Below, one piece after another: positions 23,913 to 31,957 of a stretch of 64,000 nt of DNA (its first letter is position 1; every line of letters begins with the position of its first letter). The stretch spans positions 15,948 through 79,947 of the forward strand of contig JAYQPI010000002.1 in assembly GCA_038145245.1 (NCBI GenBank). Direction: 5' to 3'. Made by a program: the position numbers and the translations under genes. Below the pieces are notes generated by a model. That model was not told the DNA's origin. It saw only the letters and a list, made by a program, of their open reading frames with translations, and made no database searches. The stretch is from Fontibacterium sp038145245. Lineage in GTDB: Bacteria; Pseudomonadota; Alphaproteobacteria; Pelagibacterales; Pelagibacteraceae.

Positions 23913-26414
23913 ATGTCCTTATCAGAAAATAAAATTATTGCTGTTCTCGGTCCAACAAATACTGGCAAAACTCATTTTGCAATTGAAAGGATGCTTCAGT
24001 TCGGATCTGGAATTATTGGATTTCCACTTCGTTTACTTGCAAGAGAAGTTTATGAAAAATGTATTCAAAAAATTGGCGTAGAAAAAGTTGCTTTAATAAC
24101 TGGAGAAGAAAAAATTATTCCTCCGTATGCAGATTATTTTTTATGCACTGTTGAGTCTATGCCTCTCGACATTAGCACTGAGTTTGTTGCAGTAGACGAA
24201 ATTCAAATGTGTGCCGATCCTGAAAGAGGTCATATCTTTACTGATCGTTTATTAAATATGCGTGGTGATAAATTAACAATGTTTCTTGGCTCTAACATTA
24301 TGCAAAATATAATACAAAAATTTATCCCTGAAGTTGAGTTTATCTTTAAAGAAAGATTTTCTAAACTTTCATACTCAGGTCACAAAAAAATCTCAAGGCT
24401 ACCTGGTCGAACAGCTATTATCGCTTTTTCTGTTGATGAAGTTTATGCCCTTGCAGAATTTGTTAGACGACAGCGGGGAGGGGCAGCAATTGTTATGGGA
24501 TCCTTGAGTCCTAAAACAAGAAATGCTCAAGTTGAGTTATATCAATCAGGTGATGTAGATTTTCTTGTTGCAACAGATGCAATTGGAATGGGTATTAATA
24601 TGGATATTGATCACGTCAGTTTTAATAGTCTAAATAAATTTGATGGTAGAAGAAATAGACATCTTCGTCTAACAGAAATAGGACAGATTGCTGGTCGTGC
24701 TGGTAGATATATGAATGATGGAACTTTCGGGATTACTGGAAAATGTGAAGAATTAAATCCTGAACAAATAGATAAATTAGAAAATCATAAATTTGATAGT
24801 GTTATAAATATTTACTGGAGAAATTCTAATTTGGATTTCTCAAACATAGGAAATCTTTTAAATAGTCTTGATCAAAAACCCTATGATTATAGTCTTTTAA
24901 GAAACAAAGACCTATTAGATGAAAATGTATTAAAAACTCTAATAGTTAAAAATGATCAATTTAAAAACGATTATAAAAACAACAATCTATCAACTTTATG
25001 GGAATGTTGTCAGATACCAGATTTTACCAAAAGTTCTTATAACGAACATATTGATATTGTTAAAAAAGTCTTTGAATTCCTGATCTCTGACAAGGGAAAA
25101 ATACCTAATGAATGGATGAGAACTCAATTAAGTGGATTGGATAATGAATCTGGAAATATTGATGCAATTGCAAACAGAATTTCACATGTAAGAACTTGGG
25201 CTTATGTTTCTTATAAAAAAAATTGGGTTGAAAATAGTGATTACTGGATAGCTAAAACAAAAGACATTGAAGACAAACTGTCTGCAAAATTACACGAAGA
25301 GTTATCAAAAAGTTTTATTGATAGAAGGATAAGTATTCTTTCTAAACATTTAAAGCAGGATGCAAAATTAGAAACTAAAATCTCAGAAAAAGATGAAGTA
25401 ATCATTGATAAACAATTTATTGGAACTATTAAAGGTTTAAGACTTAATTTAGATTTTTCAAGTACAGCTCTACAAACTGATATCAAATCTATAAAAAAAG
25501 CTGCTCGACAAGGAATTATTGAAGAATTAAAAAAAAGGATCGCAGAAATTATTGAACAAAATATTGAGTCTGTATCTCTTCAATTAAAGGAAGATTTTAA
25601 AATATTCTGGAAAGAAAATCCTATAGCAACAATTATTCCAGGAAAAGATTATTTAAATCCGAAAATAAAACTATTAATTGATGATGCTTTGGACATAGAT
25701 GAGCAAAGCAAATTAAAAGATTATTTGGAAAAATGGATAGATAAAGAAAAAAATATTTACCTTCATGATTTAATTAAAACCTCAAAAATTAATTTAGAAA
25801 ATAGCTACGCTCGAGCCTTATGTTATAGATTATTTGAAAACCATGGAGTATTAAAAAGATTAGATGCCGAGGATTTACTAAAAAACCTAGATAAAGAACA
25901 AAGAGCTAGTATAAAAAAAATTGGCATTAAGATTGGCAGATATCATATTTATCAACCTCTGATGATTAAGCCAAAAGCTGTAAATTTAAAAATAATTCTT
26001 TGGAATTGCTTCAATAATAAAATTCAAAGAGAAAAATGTCCCACTTTTGGATTAAATTTTTTAAAGAATTTCGAAACAAAAAATAAAGAATTTTTATTAA
26101 TATGCGGATTTGAAACTTTTGAAAATTATATAGTCAGAGTTGATATATTAGAAAAACTTTTTATAAAAATCTTAAGTTCAACAAATAACAATCAATTTTC
26201 TATATCTTCTGAAATGCTCAATCTTCTTGGATGTGGAAAAGAAGATTTTGAAAAACTACTAAAATTAATGAATTACAAAAAAATTGATAAGGACAAAGAT
26301 ATATTTAGTTATGACTTTAAACATAAAGATAAGAAAAAAATTAAAAAAGATAATGTTAAAAAGAATATCAACAACCCTTTTGCTTCTCTCAAAAATTTAT
26401 CTTTAAACAATTGA
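23913..26414 (+). CDS. SUV3-like DEx(H/D) RNA helicase
   Basis: 833-residue superfamily 2 helicase, closest in layout to mitochondrial SUV3, the helicase of the RNA degradosome. Motif I is LGPTNTGKTHFA (residues about 12-23). FPLRLLAREVYEK corresponds to motif Ia, and motif II is VDEIQMCADPERGHIF. Motifs V and VI are ATDAIGMGINMDIDHV and QIAGRAGRYMNDG. The long C-terminal half is charged and ends with a Lys-rich tail before NPFASLKNLSLNN. Alphaproteobacteria commonly carry a homologue. It stands between the NlpC/P60 gene and ferredoxin. A role in RNA turnover is expected by homology. Confidence 0.85.
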   Translation: MSLSENKIIAVLGPTNTGKTHFAIERMLQFGSGIIGFPLRLLAREVYEKCIQKIGVEKVALITGEEKIIPPYADYFLCTVESMPLDISTEFVAVDEIQMCADPERGHIFTDRLLNMRGDKLTMFLGSNIMQNIIQKFIPEVEFIFKERFSKLSYSGHKKISRLPGRTAIIAFSVDEVYALAEFVRRQRGGAAIVMGSLSPKTRNAQVELYQSGDVDFLVATDAIGMGINMDIDHVSFNSLNKFDGRRNRHLRLTEIGQIAGRAGRYMNDGTFGITGKCEELNPEQIDKLENHKFDSVINIYWRNSNLDFSNIGNLLNSLDQKPYDYSLLRNKDLLDENVLKTLIVKNDQFKNDYKNNNLSTLWECCQIPDFTKSSYNEHIDIVKKVFEFLISDKGKIPNEWMRTQLSGLDNESGNIDAIANRISHVRTWAYVSYKKNWVENSDYWIAKTKDIEDKLSAKLHEELSKSFIDRRISILSKHLKQDAKLETKISEKDEVIIDKQFIGTIKGLRLNLDFSSTALQTDIKSIKKAARQGIIEELKKRIAEIIEQNIESVSLQLKEDFKIFWKENPIATIIPGKDYLNPKIKLLIDDALDIDEQSKLKDYLEKWIDKEKNIYLHDLIKTSKINLENSYARALCYRLFENHGVLKRLDAEDLLKNLDKEQRASIKKIGIKIGRYHIYQPLMIKPKAVNLKIILWNCFNNKIQREKCPTFGLNFLKNFETKNKEFLLICGFETFENYIVRVDILEKLFIKILSSTNNNQFSISSEMLNLLGCGKEDFEKLLKLMNYKKIDKDKDIFSYDFKHKDKKKIKKDNVKKNINNPFASLKNLSLNN

Positions 26415-26481
26415 ACAATGCTCTGTATTTTTAAAGATAATAATAATATTATTTAAATAATTTATTCTTATAAAATAAGTA

Positions 26482-26823
26482 ATGACATACGTAGTGAATG
26501 ACAATTGTGTTAAATGTAAACTCACAGATTGTGTTGAGGTTTGTCCCGTAGATTGTTTTTATGAGGGCGAAAATATGTTGGTTATCAATCCAGATGAATG
26601 TATCGATTGTGGCGTTTGCGAACCAGAGTGTCCAATAAATGCCATCGAACCCGATACAAATAAAAATACAGAAAAATTAGTTATATTAAATAAAGAGATG
26701 TCCGCAAAATGGCCAAATATTAATAAAAAAAAAGACCCTTTGCCAGATGCAGATAAATTTAAAAATATACCTAACAAACTTGAAAAATACTTTAGCGATA
26801 AACCTGGGCCAGGTAATAAATAA
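26482..26823 (+). CDS. fdxA: Ferredoxin of the 7Fe/8Fe FdxA family
   Basis: 113-residue low-potential electron carrier. Iron-sulfur cysteines occur as CVKCKLTDCVEVCPVDCF and CIDCGVCEPECP, the pattern of Azotobacter ferredoxin I-type proteins with one [3Fe-4S] and one [4Fe-4S] cluster. The C-terminal extension (KEMSAKWPNINKKKDPLPDA) is also family-typical. Followed by the CarD-family gene on the same strand, an association I recall from other alphaproteobacteria. Confidence 0.95.
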   Translation: MTYVVNDNCVKCKLTDCVEVCPVDCFYEGENMLVINPDECIDCGVCEPECPINAIEPDTNKNTEKLVILNKEMSAKWPNINKKKDPLPDADKFKNIPNKLEKYFSDKPGPGNK

Positions 26824-26867
26824 TCTTGTAAGCTTGTATTAACTAATCGGATACTATATTAAGCGCC

Positions 26868-27686
26868 ATGGAATTTCTAAAAAAAATCATGAAGAATAAA
26901 AAGTCGCAAAATAAGAAAAAAGAATCAAATATAAAAAAAAATAAAAAAATTAAATTAGAAAAAAAACCACTAAAAAAAGAAACTCCCAAAAAAGAAATTC
27001 TAAAAAAAGAAAAACCTCCAATAGAAATTAAACCTAAAGGAAAAAGAGGAAGACCAAAAAATCCGGAAACGCAAAAAAATATACAGCAAACTTCTTCCGA
27101 ACAAAAATCGCTAACCGCATCTCAAAATGTACCTGCTGAAATTATAATTACAAAAGTTGCAAAACAAGAATCCGATAAAAAAATTTATAAAGTTAAAGAT
27201 CACGTTATTTATCCAAAACACGGTGTCGGTCAGATTGTTGCAATTGAAAGCAGCGTAATTGCTGACATTGAAATGACTTATTACAAAATTCAGGTTACTA
27301 AAGATAAATTAGTTTTAACAATTCCTGTTAACCAACAAGGAAATTTAAGACCCATATCAAGTGTAAACCAGATTAATAAAGCAATTTCTATTTTAAAAGG
27401 AAAACCCAAAATAAGAAGAACTATGTGGAGCAGAAGAGCCCAAGAATATGATCAAAAAATTAACTCTGGTGAAATTTATCAGATTGCAGAAGTAGTAAGA
27501 GATCTAAATAAAAATACTGAGATTCCAGTTGATCAATCTTATAGCGAAAGACAATTATTCGAAAAAGCCTATGATCGTTTATTAGGTGAAGTAGCTATTG
27601 GAATGCAGCTTTCTAATGAGGATGCTAAAAAGAAATTAGACAAAGCTCTTGGTAAGAAAGAAACTGTAACGGCGGAGCCTATATAA
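26868..27686 (+). CDS. CarD/CdnL-family transcription regulator with AT-hook extension
   Basis: 272 aa. Residues about 105-262 form a CarD_CdnL_TRCF protein: YKVKDHVIYPKHGVGQIVAI starts the RNA-polymerase-interacting domain, and RRTMWSRRAQEYDQKINSG with AEVVRDL belongs to the DNA-binding helical domain. CarD/CdnL proteins bind the RNAP beta subunit and stabilise open complexes, notably at rRNA promoters. Unusually, about 100 residues precede it. They are almost entirely Lys-rich low complexity and include an AT-hook core, KRGRPK, at residues 59-64. Typical alphaproteobacterial CdnL is about 170 aa. A second ATG at residue 8 is an alternative start. A bidirectional terminator follows. Confidence 0.9.
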   Translation: MEFLKKIMKNKKSQNKKKESNIKKNKKIKLEKKPLKKETPKKEILKKEKPPIEIKPKGKRGRPKNPETQKNIQQTSSEQKSLTASQNVPAEIIITKVAKQESDKKIYKVKDHVIYPKHGVGQIVAIESSVIADIEMTYYKIQVTKDKLVLTIPVNQQGNLRPISSVNQINKAISILKGKPKIRRTMWSRRAQEYDQKINSGEIYQIAEVVRDLNKNTEIPVDQSYSERQLFEKAYDRLLGEVAIGMQLSNEDAKKKLDKALGKKETVTAEPI

Positions 27687-27690
27687 AAAA

Positions 27691-27722
27691 AACGCCCTTC
27701 AAAAAATTTGAAGAGCGTTTTT
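27691..27722. terminator. Bidirectional intrinsic terminator between carD-like gene and basic-protein gene
   Basis: A 13-nt stem with one C/A mismatch (27691-27703 against 27707-27719) and an AAA loop. On the plus strand it is followed by TTTTT (27718-27722). On the minus strand it is followed by a run of T (complement of the A-run at 27685-27692). It starts 5 bases after the CarD stop and ends 18 bases before the stop of the opposing small gene, so it can end both transcripts. Confidence 0.9.
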
Positions 27723-27739
27723 CTTGAAAACTCAAAAAA

Positions 27740-27835
27740 CTATCTTCTTCTTTTTTTTGCTTTCTTTGCTGGCTTTCTTCTAGAAGCTTTTCTCTTCTTA
27801 GAAGTTTTCTTAGCTTTTTTTCTTTTTTTAGCCAT
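27740..27835 (-). CDS. 31-residue Lys/Arg-rich protamine/H1-tail-like protein
   Basis: ATG-to-TAG frame of 31 codons beginning MAKKRKKAKKTSKK and ending KKAKKRRR. By my count 14 Lys and 7 Arg make up 21 of 31 residues; the rest are mostly Ala, Ser, Thr and Pro, as in histone H1 C-terminal tails. A strong Shine-Dalgarno AGGAG stands 7 bases before the ATG. It faces its own side of a bidirectional terminator and has a perfect 23-bp palindrome upstream, so it looks like a real monocistronic gene. Expected role: nucleic-acid (DNA or rRNA) charge neutralisation; not proven. A longer frame on the opposite strand here is just its antisense shadow. Confidence 0.8.
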   Translation of the reverse strand: MAKKRKKAKKTSKKRKASRRKPAKKAKKRRR

Positions 27836-27858
27836 TTTTTTCTCCTGTTACGTTAATG

Positions 27859-27881
27859 ATCACTTAAATAATTTAAGTGAT
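27859..27881. promoter_or_regulatory. Perfect 23-bp palindrome upstream of the basic-protein gene
   Basis: ATCACTTAAAT and ATTTAAGTGAT (11-base arms) flank one central A, 23 bases upstream of the start codon at 27835. Perfect 11-bp arms with a single-base centre suggest a dimeric-regulator operator; as RNA it could also form a hairpin with a slightly opened loop. A near half-site (TTTTAAGTGAT, 1095-1105) occurs just downstream of the Pho-box repeat of pstS. Confidence 0.6.
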
Positions 27882-27952
27882 TCGCAATTAGAAATACTTA
27901 AAAACATATCGATTACTATGTCAAATTTTTAATTGTGAACAAAATTTTAAAA

Positions 27953-27982
27953 AAATGAATCAATTTTTTTTTTGATTCATTT
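27953..27982. terminator. AT-rich hairpin with poly-T loop, possible minus-strand terminator
   Basis: AAATGAATCAA (27953-27963) and TTGATTCATTT (27972-27982) form an 11-bp stem around eight T. On the minus strand the stem is followed by a T-run (complement of 27949-27955), as in an intrinsic terminator. It could end a transcript of the acyl-CoA synthetase gene that has run antisense through the intervening tRNA. On the plus strand no clear T-run follows. Confidence 0.5.
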
Positions 27983-28049
27983 ATTATTGTTTTACAATAG
28001 TTTTTTAATATTTTTTTTAGAATAAATATTATTTATATTTCATTTAAGT

Positions 28050-28126
28050 GCACTCGTAGCTCAGCTGGATAGAGTACAAGTTTCCTAAACTTGGTGTCAG
28101 AAGTTCGAATCTTCTCGAGTGCACCA
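28050..28126 (+). tRNA. tRNA-Arg (anticodon CCT)
   Basis: 77-nt cloverleaf with acceptor stem GCACTCG/CGAGTGC, discriminator A and encoded CCA (28124-28126). The anticodon stem CAAGT/ACTTG encloses loop TTCCTAA, giving anticodon CCT for the AGG codon. The T loop contains TTCGAAT. The tRNA ends 2 bases before the stop codon of the convergent acyl-CoA synthetase gene. Confidence 0.96.
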
Positions 28127-28128
28127 AA

Positions 28129-29862
28129 TTAGATATAAAGTTTTTCTAATTGATCTCCAAAAATTTTTTTTATGTGATGTCTACGAATTTTCATTGTTGG
28201 AGTTAACATTTCATTTTCAATAGTAAATGGATCATCAATAATTATAAATTTCTTAATCTTTTCAATAATACTTAACTCATTATTAACTTTATCAATAATA
28301 AATTGTATTTTATTTTTTCTATCCTCCAACTCTTTTGGAACAACAATTAGAGCAACTAAATAATTTTTTTTATCCCCATAAATATAGCTTTGAATAATTT
28401 CAGGATAGTTTGCTAATAAATTTTCTATTTTACTTGGAGCAATGTTGTCACCACCTGCATTTACAATAATATCTTTTTTTCTATCGGTGATCTTTAAATA
28501 TCCTTCGCCATCAATTTCTCCTATATCTCCAGTATATAACCAATTATCTCTTAGGATCTTTTCAGTCTCACTTTTATTATTCCAATATCCAAGCATGACA
28601 TTTTCTCCTTTAACTAAAATTTCACCATCTGTAGCTATCCTCACCTCTACATCTTTAAAAATCTTTCCAACAGTATCCACTTTAATCTTATCAATTGAAT
28701 TACAGCTAACCACTGGTGATGCTTCTGTTAACCCATAACCTTGCAATGTGGGCAAACCCAGAGAATTTAAAAATATACCAATATTATAATCTAAAGGCCC
28801 TCCTCCAGATATAAATGCTTTTATTTCGCCACCAAATTGTTTTTTAATTTTTTTTCTAACAATTATATCAAGTATCAAATTTATAAATTTTTCAAAAAAA
28901 GTCATTTTTTTAAATAATATTTTTTTTTCACCCAACTCTAATGTTTTATTAAAGATTTTTTTTTTAAAATTGCTTTGATTTTGCAAATTAATTTTAATTT
29001 TATGAACCAAATTTGTATAAAATCTTGGTACCGCAGTCATGATCGTTGGTTTCGCAATTTTTAAATTGGTCAATAACTTATCTAAACTTTCAGAATAAAA
29101 TATTTTTGCCCCAAGACTCAATTGAACAAATTGAACTGTATGTTCGTAAGAATGAGATAATGGTAACCATGTTAAAAAAATATTTTTTTGCTCTTTAATA
29201 AAATATAAGAATTCTAAGGCACCTTCACAATTTTTTAATATCCCTCCATGAGACAACACAACTCCCTTTGGGGTTCCTTGAGTGCCTGAAGTATAAATTA
29301 TACAAGCAGGATCTTTTCTTGTTAATTTTTTATTGTTTTCTTTAAAAAAAATCTTTGTCTGCTCAATATCAATTTCTTTTTTTACAATATCATAAAAATT
29401 AACAATATTTTCTTGTGAAGGCTCATTATTCTGATTTAAAAAAATTATAAAATTAAAATTGTAATTAATTTTTTTTGCTGCCAATAAAATATTTTTTAAT
29501 AACTGAGTACTTGAAACAATTAATCCTGTTGGCTTACAGTCATTAATTGTAAATGCAAAATCATTTACAGTGTAAGTAGTGTAATTTGGAACAGTAATTG
29601 CTGAATTTAGCAATATTGCTAGATCAGCAATTAACCATTCTGGTCTATTCTCTGAAACTAATAATATTCTATCCCCTTTCTTAATATTTTTTTGATTTAA
29701 AAATATTGCAAGTTTTAAAACACTATTTTTAGTATCTAACCAAGAATATTTCTGAAATTTTTTTTTATCTAAATTATTATAGAATAAATGTTCTTCTTTT
29801 TGATATCTTTCAGTTTGTAAAAAAAATATTTCATTTAAACTATTAAAAGACGAAATTTGCAT
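28129..29862 (-). CDS. Long-chain acyl-CoA synthetase / AMP-binding protein
   Basis: 577-residue member of the ANL adenylating superfamily, FadD15/long-chain-fatty-acid CoA ligase type. The P-loop is IIYTSGTQGTPKGVVLSHGG. Other motifs are LPLSHSYEH, FISGGGPLD, LQGYGLTEASPVVS, LYTGDIGEID and DRKKDIIVNAGGDNI. It should activate a carboxylic acid, most likely a fatty acid, to an adenylate and then to the CoA thioester. No fatty-acid degradation genes are adjacent. Stop codon is 2 bases from the tRNA-Arg 3' end. Chain-length preference cannot be read from sequence. Confidence 0.88.
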   Translation of the reverse strand: MQISSFNSLNEIFFLQTERYQKEEHLFYNNLDKKKFQKYSWLDTKNSVLKLAIFLNQKNIKKGDRILLVSENRPEWLIADLAILLNSAITVPNYTTYTVNDFAFTINDCKPTGLIVSSTQLLKNILLAAKKINYNFNFIIFLNQNNEPSQENIVNFYDIVKKEIDIEQTKIFFKENNKKLTRKDPACIIYTSGTQGTPKGVVLSHGGILKNCEGALEFLYFIKEQKNIFLTWLPLSHSYEHTVQFVQLSLGAKIFYSESLDKLLTNLKIAKPTIMTAVPRFYTNLVHKIKINLQNQSNFKKKIFNKTLELGEKKILFKKMTFFEKFINLILDIIVRKKIKKQFGGEIKAFISGGGPLDYNIGIFLNSLGLPTLQGYGLTEASPVVSCNSIDKIKVDTVGKIFKDVEVRIATDGEILVKGENVMLGYWNNKSETEKILRDNWLYTGDIGEIDGEGYLKITDRKKDIIVNAGGDNIAPSKIENLLANYPEIIQSYIYGDKKNYLVALIVVPKELEDRKNKIQFIIDKVNNELSIIEKIKKFIIIDDPFTIENEMLTPTMKIRRHHIKKIFGDQLEKLYI

Positions 29863-29950
29863 AAATTTTATTCTACTTTTTTAAGCTATTTATTCTACAT
29901 TAGTTATTTTGGATGCTAATAACAAAATTAAATATATAACAACTTTTAAA

Positions 29951-30532
29951 ATGAGATCTCTGTATAATAAAATTTTATCTATTTGTTCTAAGAAACAATC
30001 TGAAAAATTTCTATATTTTATAAGTTTTATTGAAAGTAGTGTTTTTCCAATTCCAATCGTTTTTTTAATGATTCCTGTACAATTAGTTAAAAGACATAAG
30101 GCAATGGCCATTGGTTTTTTTGTAACAGTATTTTCAGTACTTGGTGGCGCCTTTGGTTATTATCTAGGATATTTTTTTTACGATACGATTGGAGCTAAAG
30201 TTATAAGTTTATATGGGTATCAAGAATCTTTTATTGCATTTACAAATTCTATTACAAAAGAAATGGAATTTTGGATTGTATTTTTTTATGCATTCACTCC
30301 TCTTCCATATAAACTTTTAACCATTGGTAGTGGTTTTGTGCACTTTAATTTTTGGATATTTATTGTTGGTAGTTTTATATCAAGATCAATTCGTTTTTTA
30401 GCAATCAGCTTTTTGATATGGAAGTACGGCGAAAGTATAAAAAATTTTATAGAAAAATATTTAAATATTTTATCAATAATTATTGTAATATTATTATTAT
30501 TAATATTTTTTATAGTAAAATATTTATTTTAA
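29951..30532 (+). CDS. YqaA-like VTT-domain membrane protein (first copy)
   Basis: About 193 aa from the ATG at 29951; an upstream in-frame TTG at 29909 would add 14 residues with no family similarity. The N-terminal FISFIESSVFPIPIVFLMIP matches the YqaA subgroup of the DedA/VTT superfamily, and FYAFTPLPYKLLTIGSGFVH is the conserved re-entrant motif with paired prolines. About five membrane segments. A second gene of the same subgroup lies 320 bp downstream. It ends directly against the 3' end of the opposite-strand tRNA-Leu. Function is presumed in lipid or lipid-carrier translocation. Confidence 0.85.
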   Translation: MRSLYNKILSICSKKQSEKFLYFISFIESSVFPIPIVFLMIPVQLVKRHKAMAIGFFVTVFSVLGGAFGYYLGYFFYDTIGAKVISLYGYQESFIAFTNSITKEMEFWIVFFYAFTPLPYKLLTIGSGFVHFNFWIFIVGSFISRSIRFLAISFLIWKYGESIKNFIEKYLNILSIIIVILLLLIFFIVKYLF

Positions 30533-30618
30533 TGGTGCGGAAGGAGGGATTTGAACCCTCACACTCTTGCGAGCAATAGATTTTGAGTCTATCATGTCTA
30601 CCGTTCCATCACTTCCGC
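30533..30618 (-). tRNA. tRNA-Leu (anticodon CAA)
   Basis: 86-nt class II tRNA on the reverse strand. The acceptor stem is GCGGAAG/CTTCCGC with discriminator A and encoded CCA (30535-30533). The anticodon stem ATAGA/TCTAT encloses CTCAAAA, giving CAA for the UUG codon. A long variable arm (TGCTCGCAAGAGTG region) is as expected for leucine. T arm GGGTTCAAATCCC. Confidence 0.96.
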
Positions 30619-30630
30619 AAATCAGAATTT

Positions 30631-30816
30631 TTATTTTTTGTTAATAAAACTAATTTTTATTAAAATCGCAAGCAGCAACCAAATAATAAAAGATTCTCCA
30701 TGATTAATTTTATAAGACGCACCAAAAAGCTTAGCAATTCCAACGACTAAGTAAAAAACTACTGGTGAAATCACTAAAGATATAGCAAATTGCTTAAAAT
30801 CAAATTTTAATTTCAT
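30631..30816 (-). CDS. Hypothetical 61-residue membrane protein
   Basis: Small protein with a charged N-terminus (MKLKFDFKQF) and two hydrophobic segments (about residues 11-31 and 42-58) separated by a short polar turn, GASYKINHGES. It lies between tRNA-Leu and the second YqaA-like gene, transcribed divergently from the latter. I do not recognise a family. The clean two-helix pattern and fit to the gap support a real gene. No function can be suggested. Confidence 0.6.
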   Translation of the reverse strand: MKLKFDFKQFAISLVISPVVFYLVVGIAKLFGASYKINHGESFIIWLLLAILIKISFINKK

Positions 30817-30854
30817 TTTTCAATTATATAAATTCGAATATACATGACAAGCGA

Positions 30855-31475
30855 ATGTTAAAAAATGCATTAAATAAACTTATAAAACTAGCTGGGCACA
30901 AATTTGCAAAGTATGCATTAGCGGCTTGGTGTTTTATGGAAAATATTTTTTTTCCTTTTCCTTCTGATGCAATTGTAATCCCAATGTCAATTGCAAAACC
31001 AAAAAAATGGTTTGAAATTTTTGCAATTGCAACTGTATCAGCTTTTATAGGAGCGCTTGCCGCTTATGCTATTGGAAGTTTCATGTTTCAGAAAATTGGC
31101 GTTCATATATTTGATTTATCAGGCGTTGACGATCCTAACAAATTCCTAGCTATCTTTTATAAAAAAAGCACAATGATAGCTTTTGCTTTCATTTTGTTTA
31201 TCTCAGGATTTACACCTCTTCCTTTTAACTTACTCGCAATTGCAAGTGGCTTCGTTCATTTCAACTTTCCTTTATTTGCTGCTACAGCATTATTTACAAG
31301 AGGGTCTAGATATTTCTTGTTAGCTTATTTGTTTTCAAAATTTGGACCTAAGATTCAACAGCAAATTGAGAAAAAATTTACAACTTTTTTAGCATGGGTA
31401 ATTGGAAGTTTTATTTTAGTTATTGCAGGAATGTATTTATTTTATATTAAATTCCCACACTACTTTGCTGCTTGA
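30855..31475 (+). CDS. YqaA-like VTT-domain membrane protein (second copy)
   Basis: 206 aa. N-terminal YALAAWCFMENIFFPFPSDAI and re-entrant FISGFTPLPFNLLAIASGFVHF are diagnostic for the YqaA subgroup. It parallels the gene at 29951 in motif order but differs widely in sequence, so any duplication is old. The stop overlaps the TTG start of dsbB by 4 bp, so it heads a unit with dsbB and coq7. DedA-type proteins have been linked to membrane homeostasis and lipid-carrier recycling; substrate unknown here. Confidence 0.88.
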   Translation: MLKNALNKLIKLAGHKFAKYALAAWCFMENIFFPFPSDAIVIPMSIAKPKKWFEIFAIATVSAFIGALAAYAIGSFMFQKIGVHIFDLSGVDDPNKFLAIFYKKSTMIAFAFILFISGFTPLPFNLLAIASGFVHFNFPLFAATALFTRGSRYFLLAYLFSKFGPKIQQQIEKKFTTFLAWVIGSFILVIAGMYLFYIKFPHYFAA

Positions 31476-31957
31476 AAAATAAAATTTATAATTATTTTAA
31501 ATATATTCTTCTAATCAACGTTCTTGTTATTTTATCTGCATTATTTATTGAGTATATTTTAAAAGTTAAACCTTGTGCTTTGTGCATTTATGAACGTTAT
31601 CCCTATTATTTAATTTTAATATTCTCAGCATTGTTTTTTTTAAAAAATAATTGGACAAATCAATTAATGCTTTTGATAGTTACAACATCTTTTGTGAGTA
31701 TTTTTCTTGCTGGATACCATGTTGGGATTGAATATGGATTAATTAACGAATTATCTAGCTGCAAAACAGAAATTAGTAAAAACTTATCTAAAGATATTCT
31801 TTTAAAAGAATTACAAAGTAACTTAGCGCCTTCATGTAAAGAAGTTAGTTTTAAATTATTTGGTTTATCTTTAGCTTCAATTAATATGATTATGTCTTTA
31901 ATTCTAACAATTTTATATTATAAAATATTTTTATGGATAAAAAAAACGAACAAATAG
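31472..31957 (+). CDS. dsbB: Disulfide bond formation protein DsbB
   Basis: 161-residue inner-membrane protein with four membrane helices. The first periplasmic Cys pair is in KPCALCIYERYPY, a hallmark of DsbB; the second pair is formed by SSCKTE and APSCKE in the larger periplasmic loop. DsbB reoxidises DsbA and passes electrons to quinone. The proposed TTG start overlaps the upstream stop (TTGA). The last 25 bases overlap coq7. Coupling with a ubiquinone-biosynthesis gene is functionally fitting, since DsbB uses ubiquinone. Confidence 0.9.
   Translation: MKNKIYNYFKYILLINVLVILSALFIEYILKVKPCALCIYERYPYYLILIFSALFFLKNNWTNQLMLLIVTTSFVSIFLAGYHVGIEYGLINELSSCKTEISKNLSKDILLKELQSNLAPSCKEVSFKLFGLSLASINMIMSLILTILYYKIFLWIKKTNK

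Noticed and set aside
27708..27932. 74-codon plus-strand frame rich in Phe and Leu
   Set aside because: It is the antisense of the Lys/Arg-rich small gene (TTT/CTT against AAA/AAG) and starts inside the terminator hairpin.
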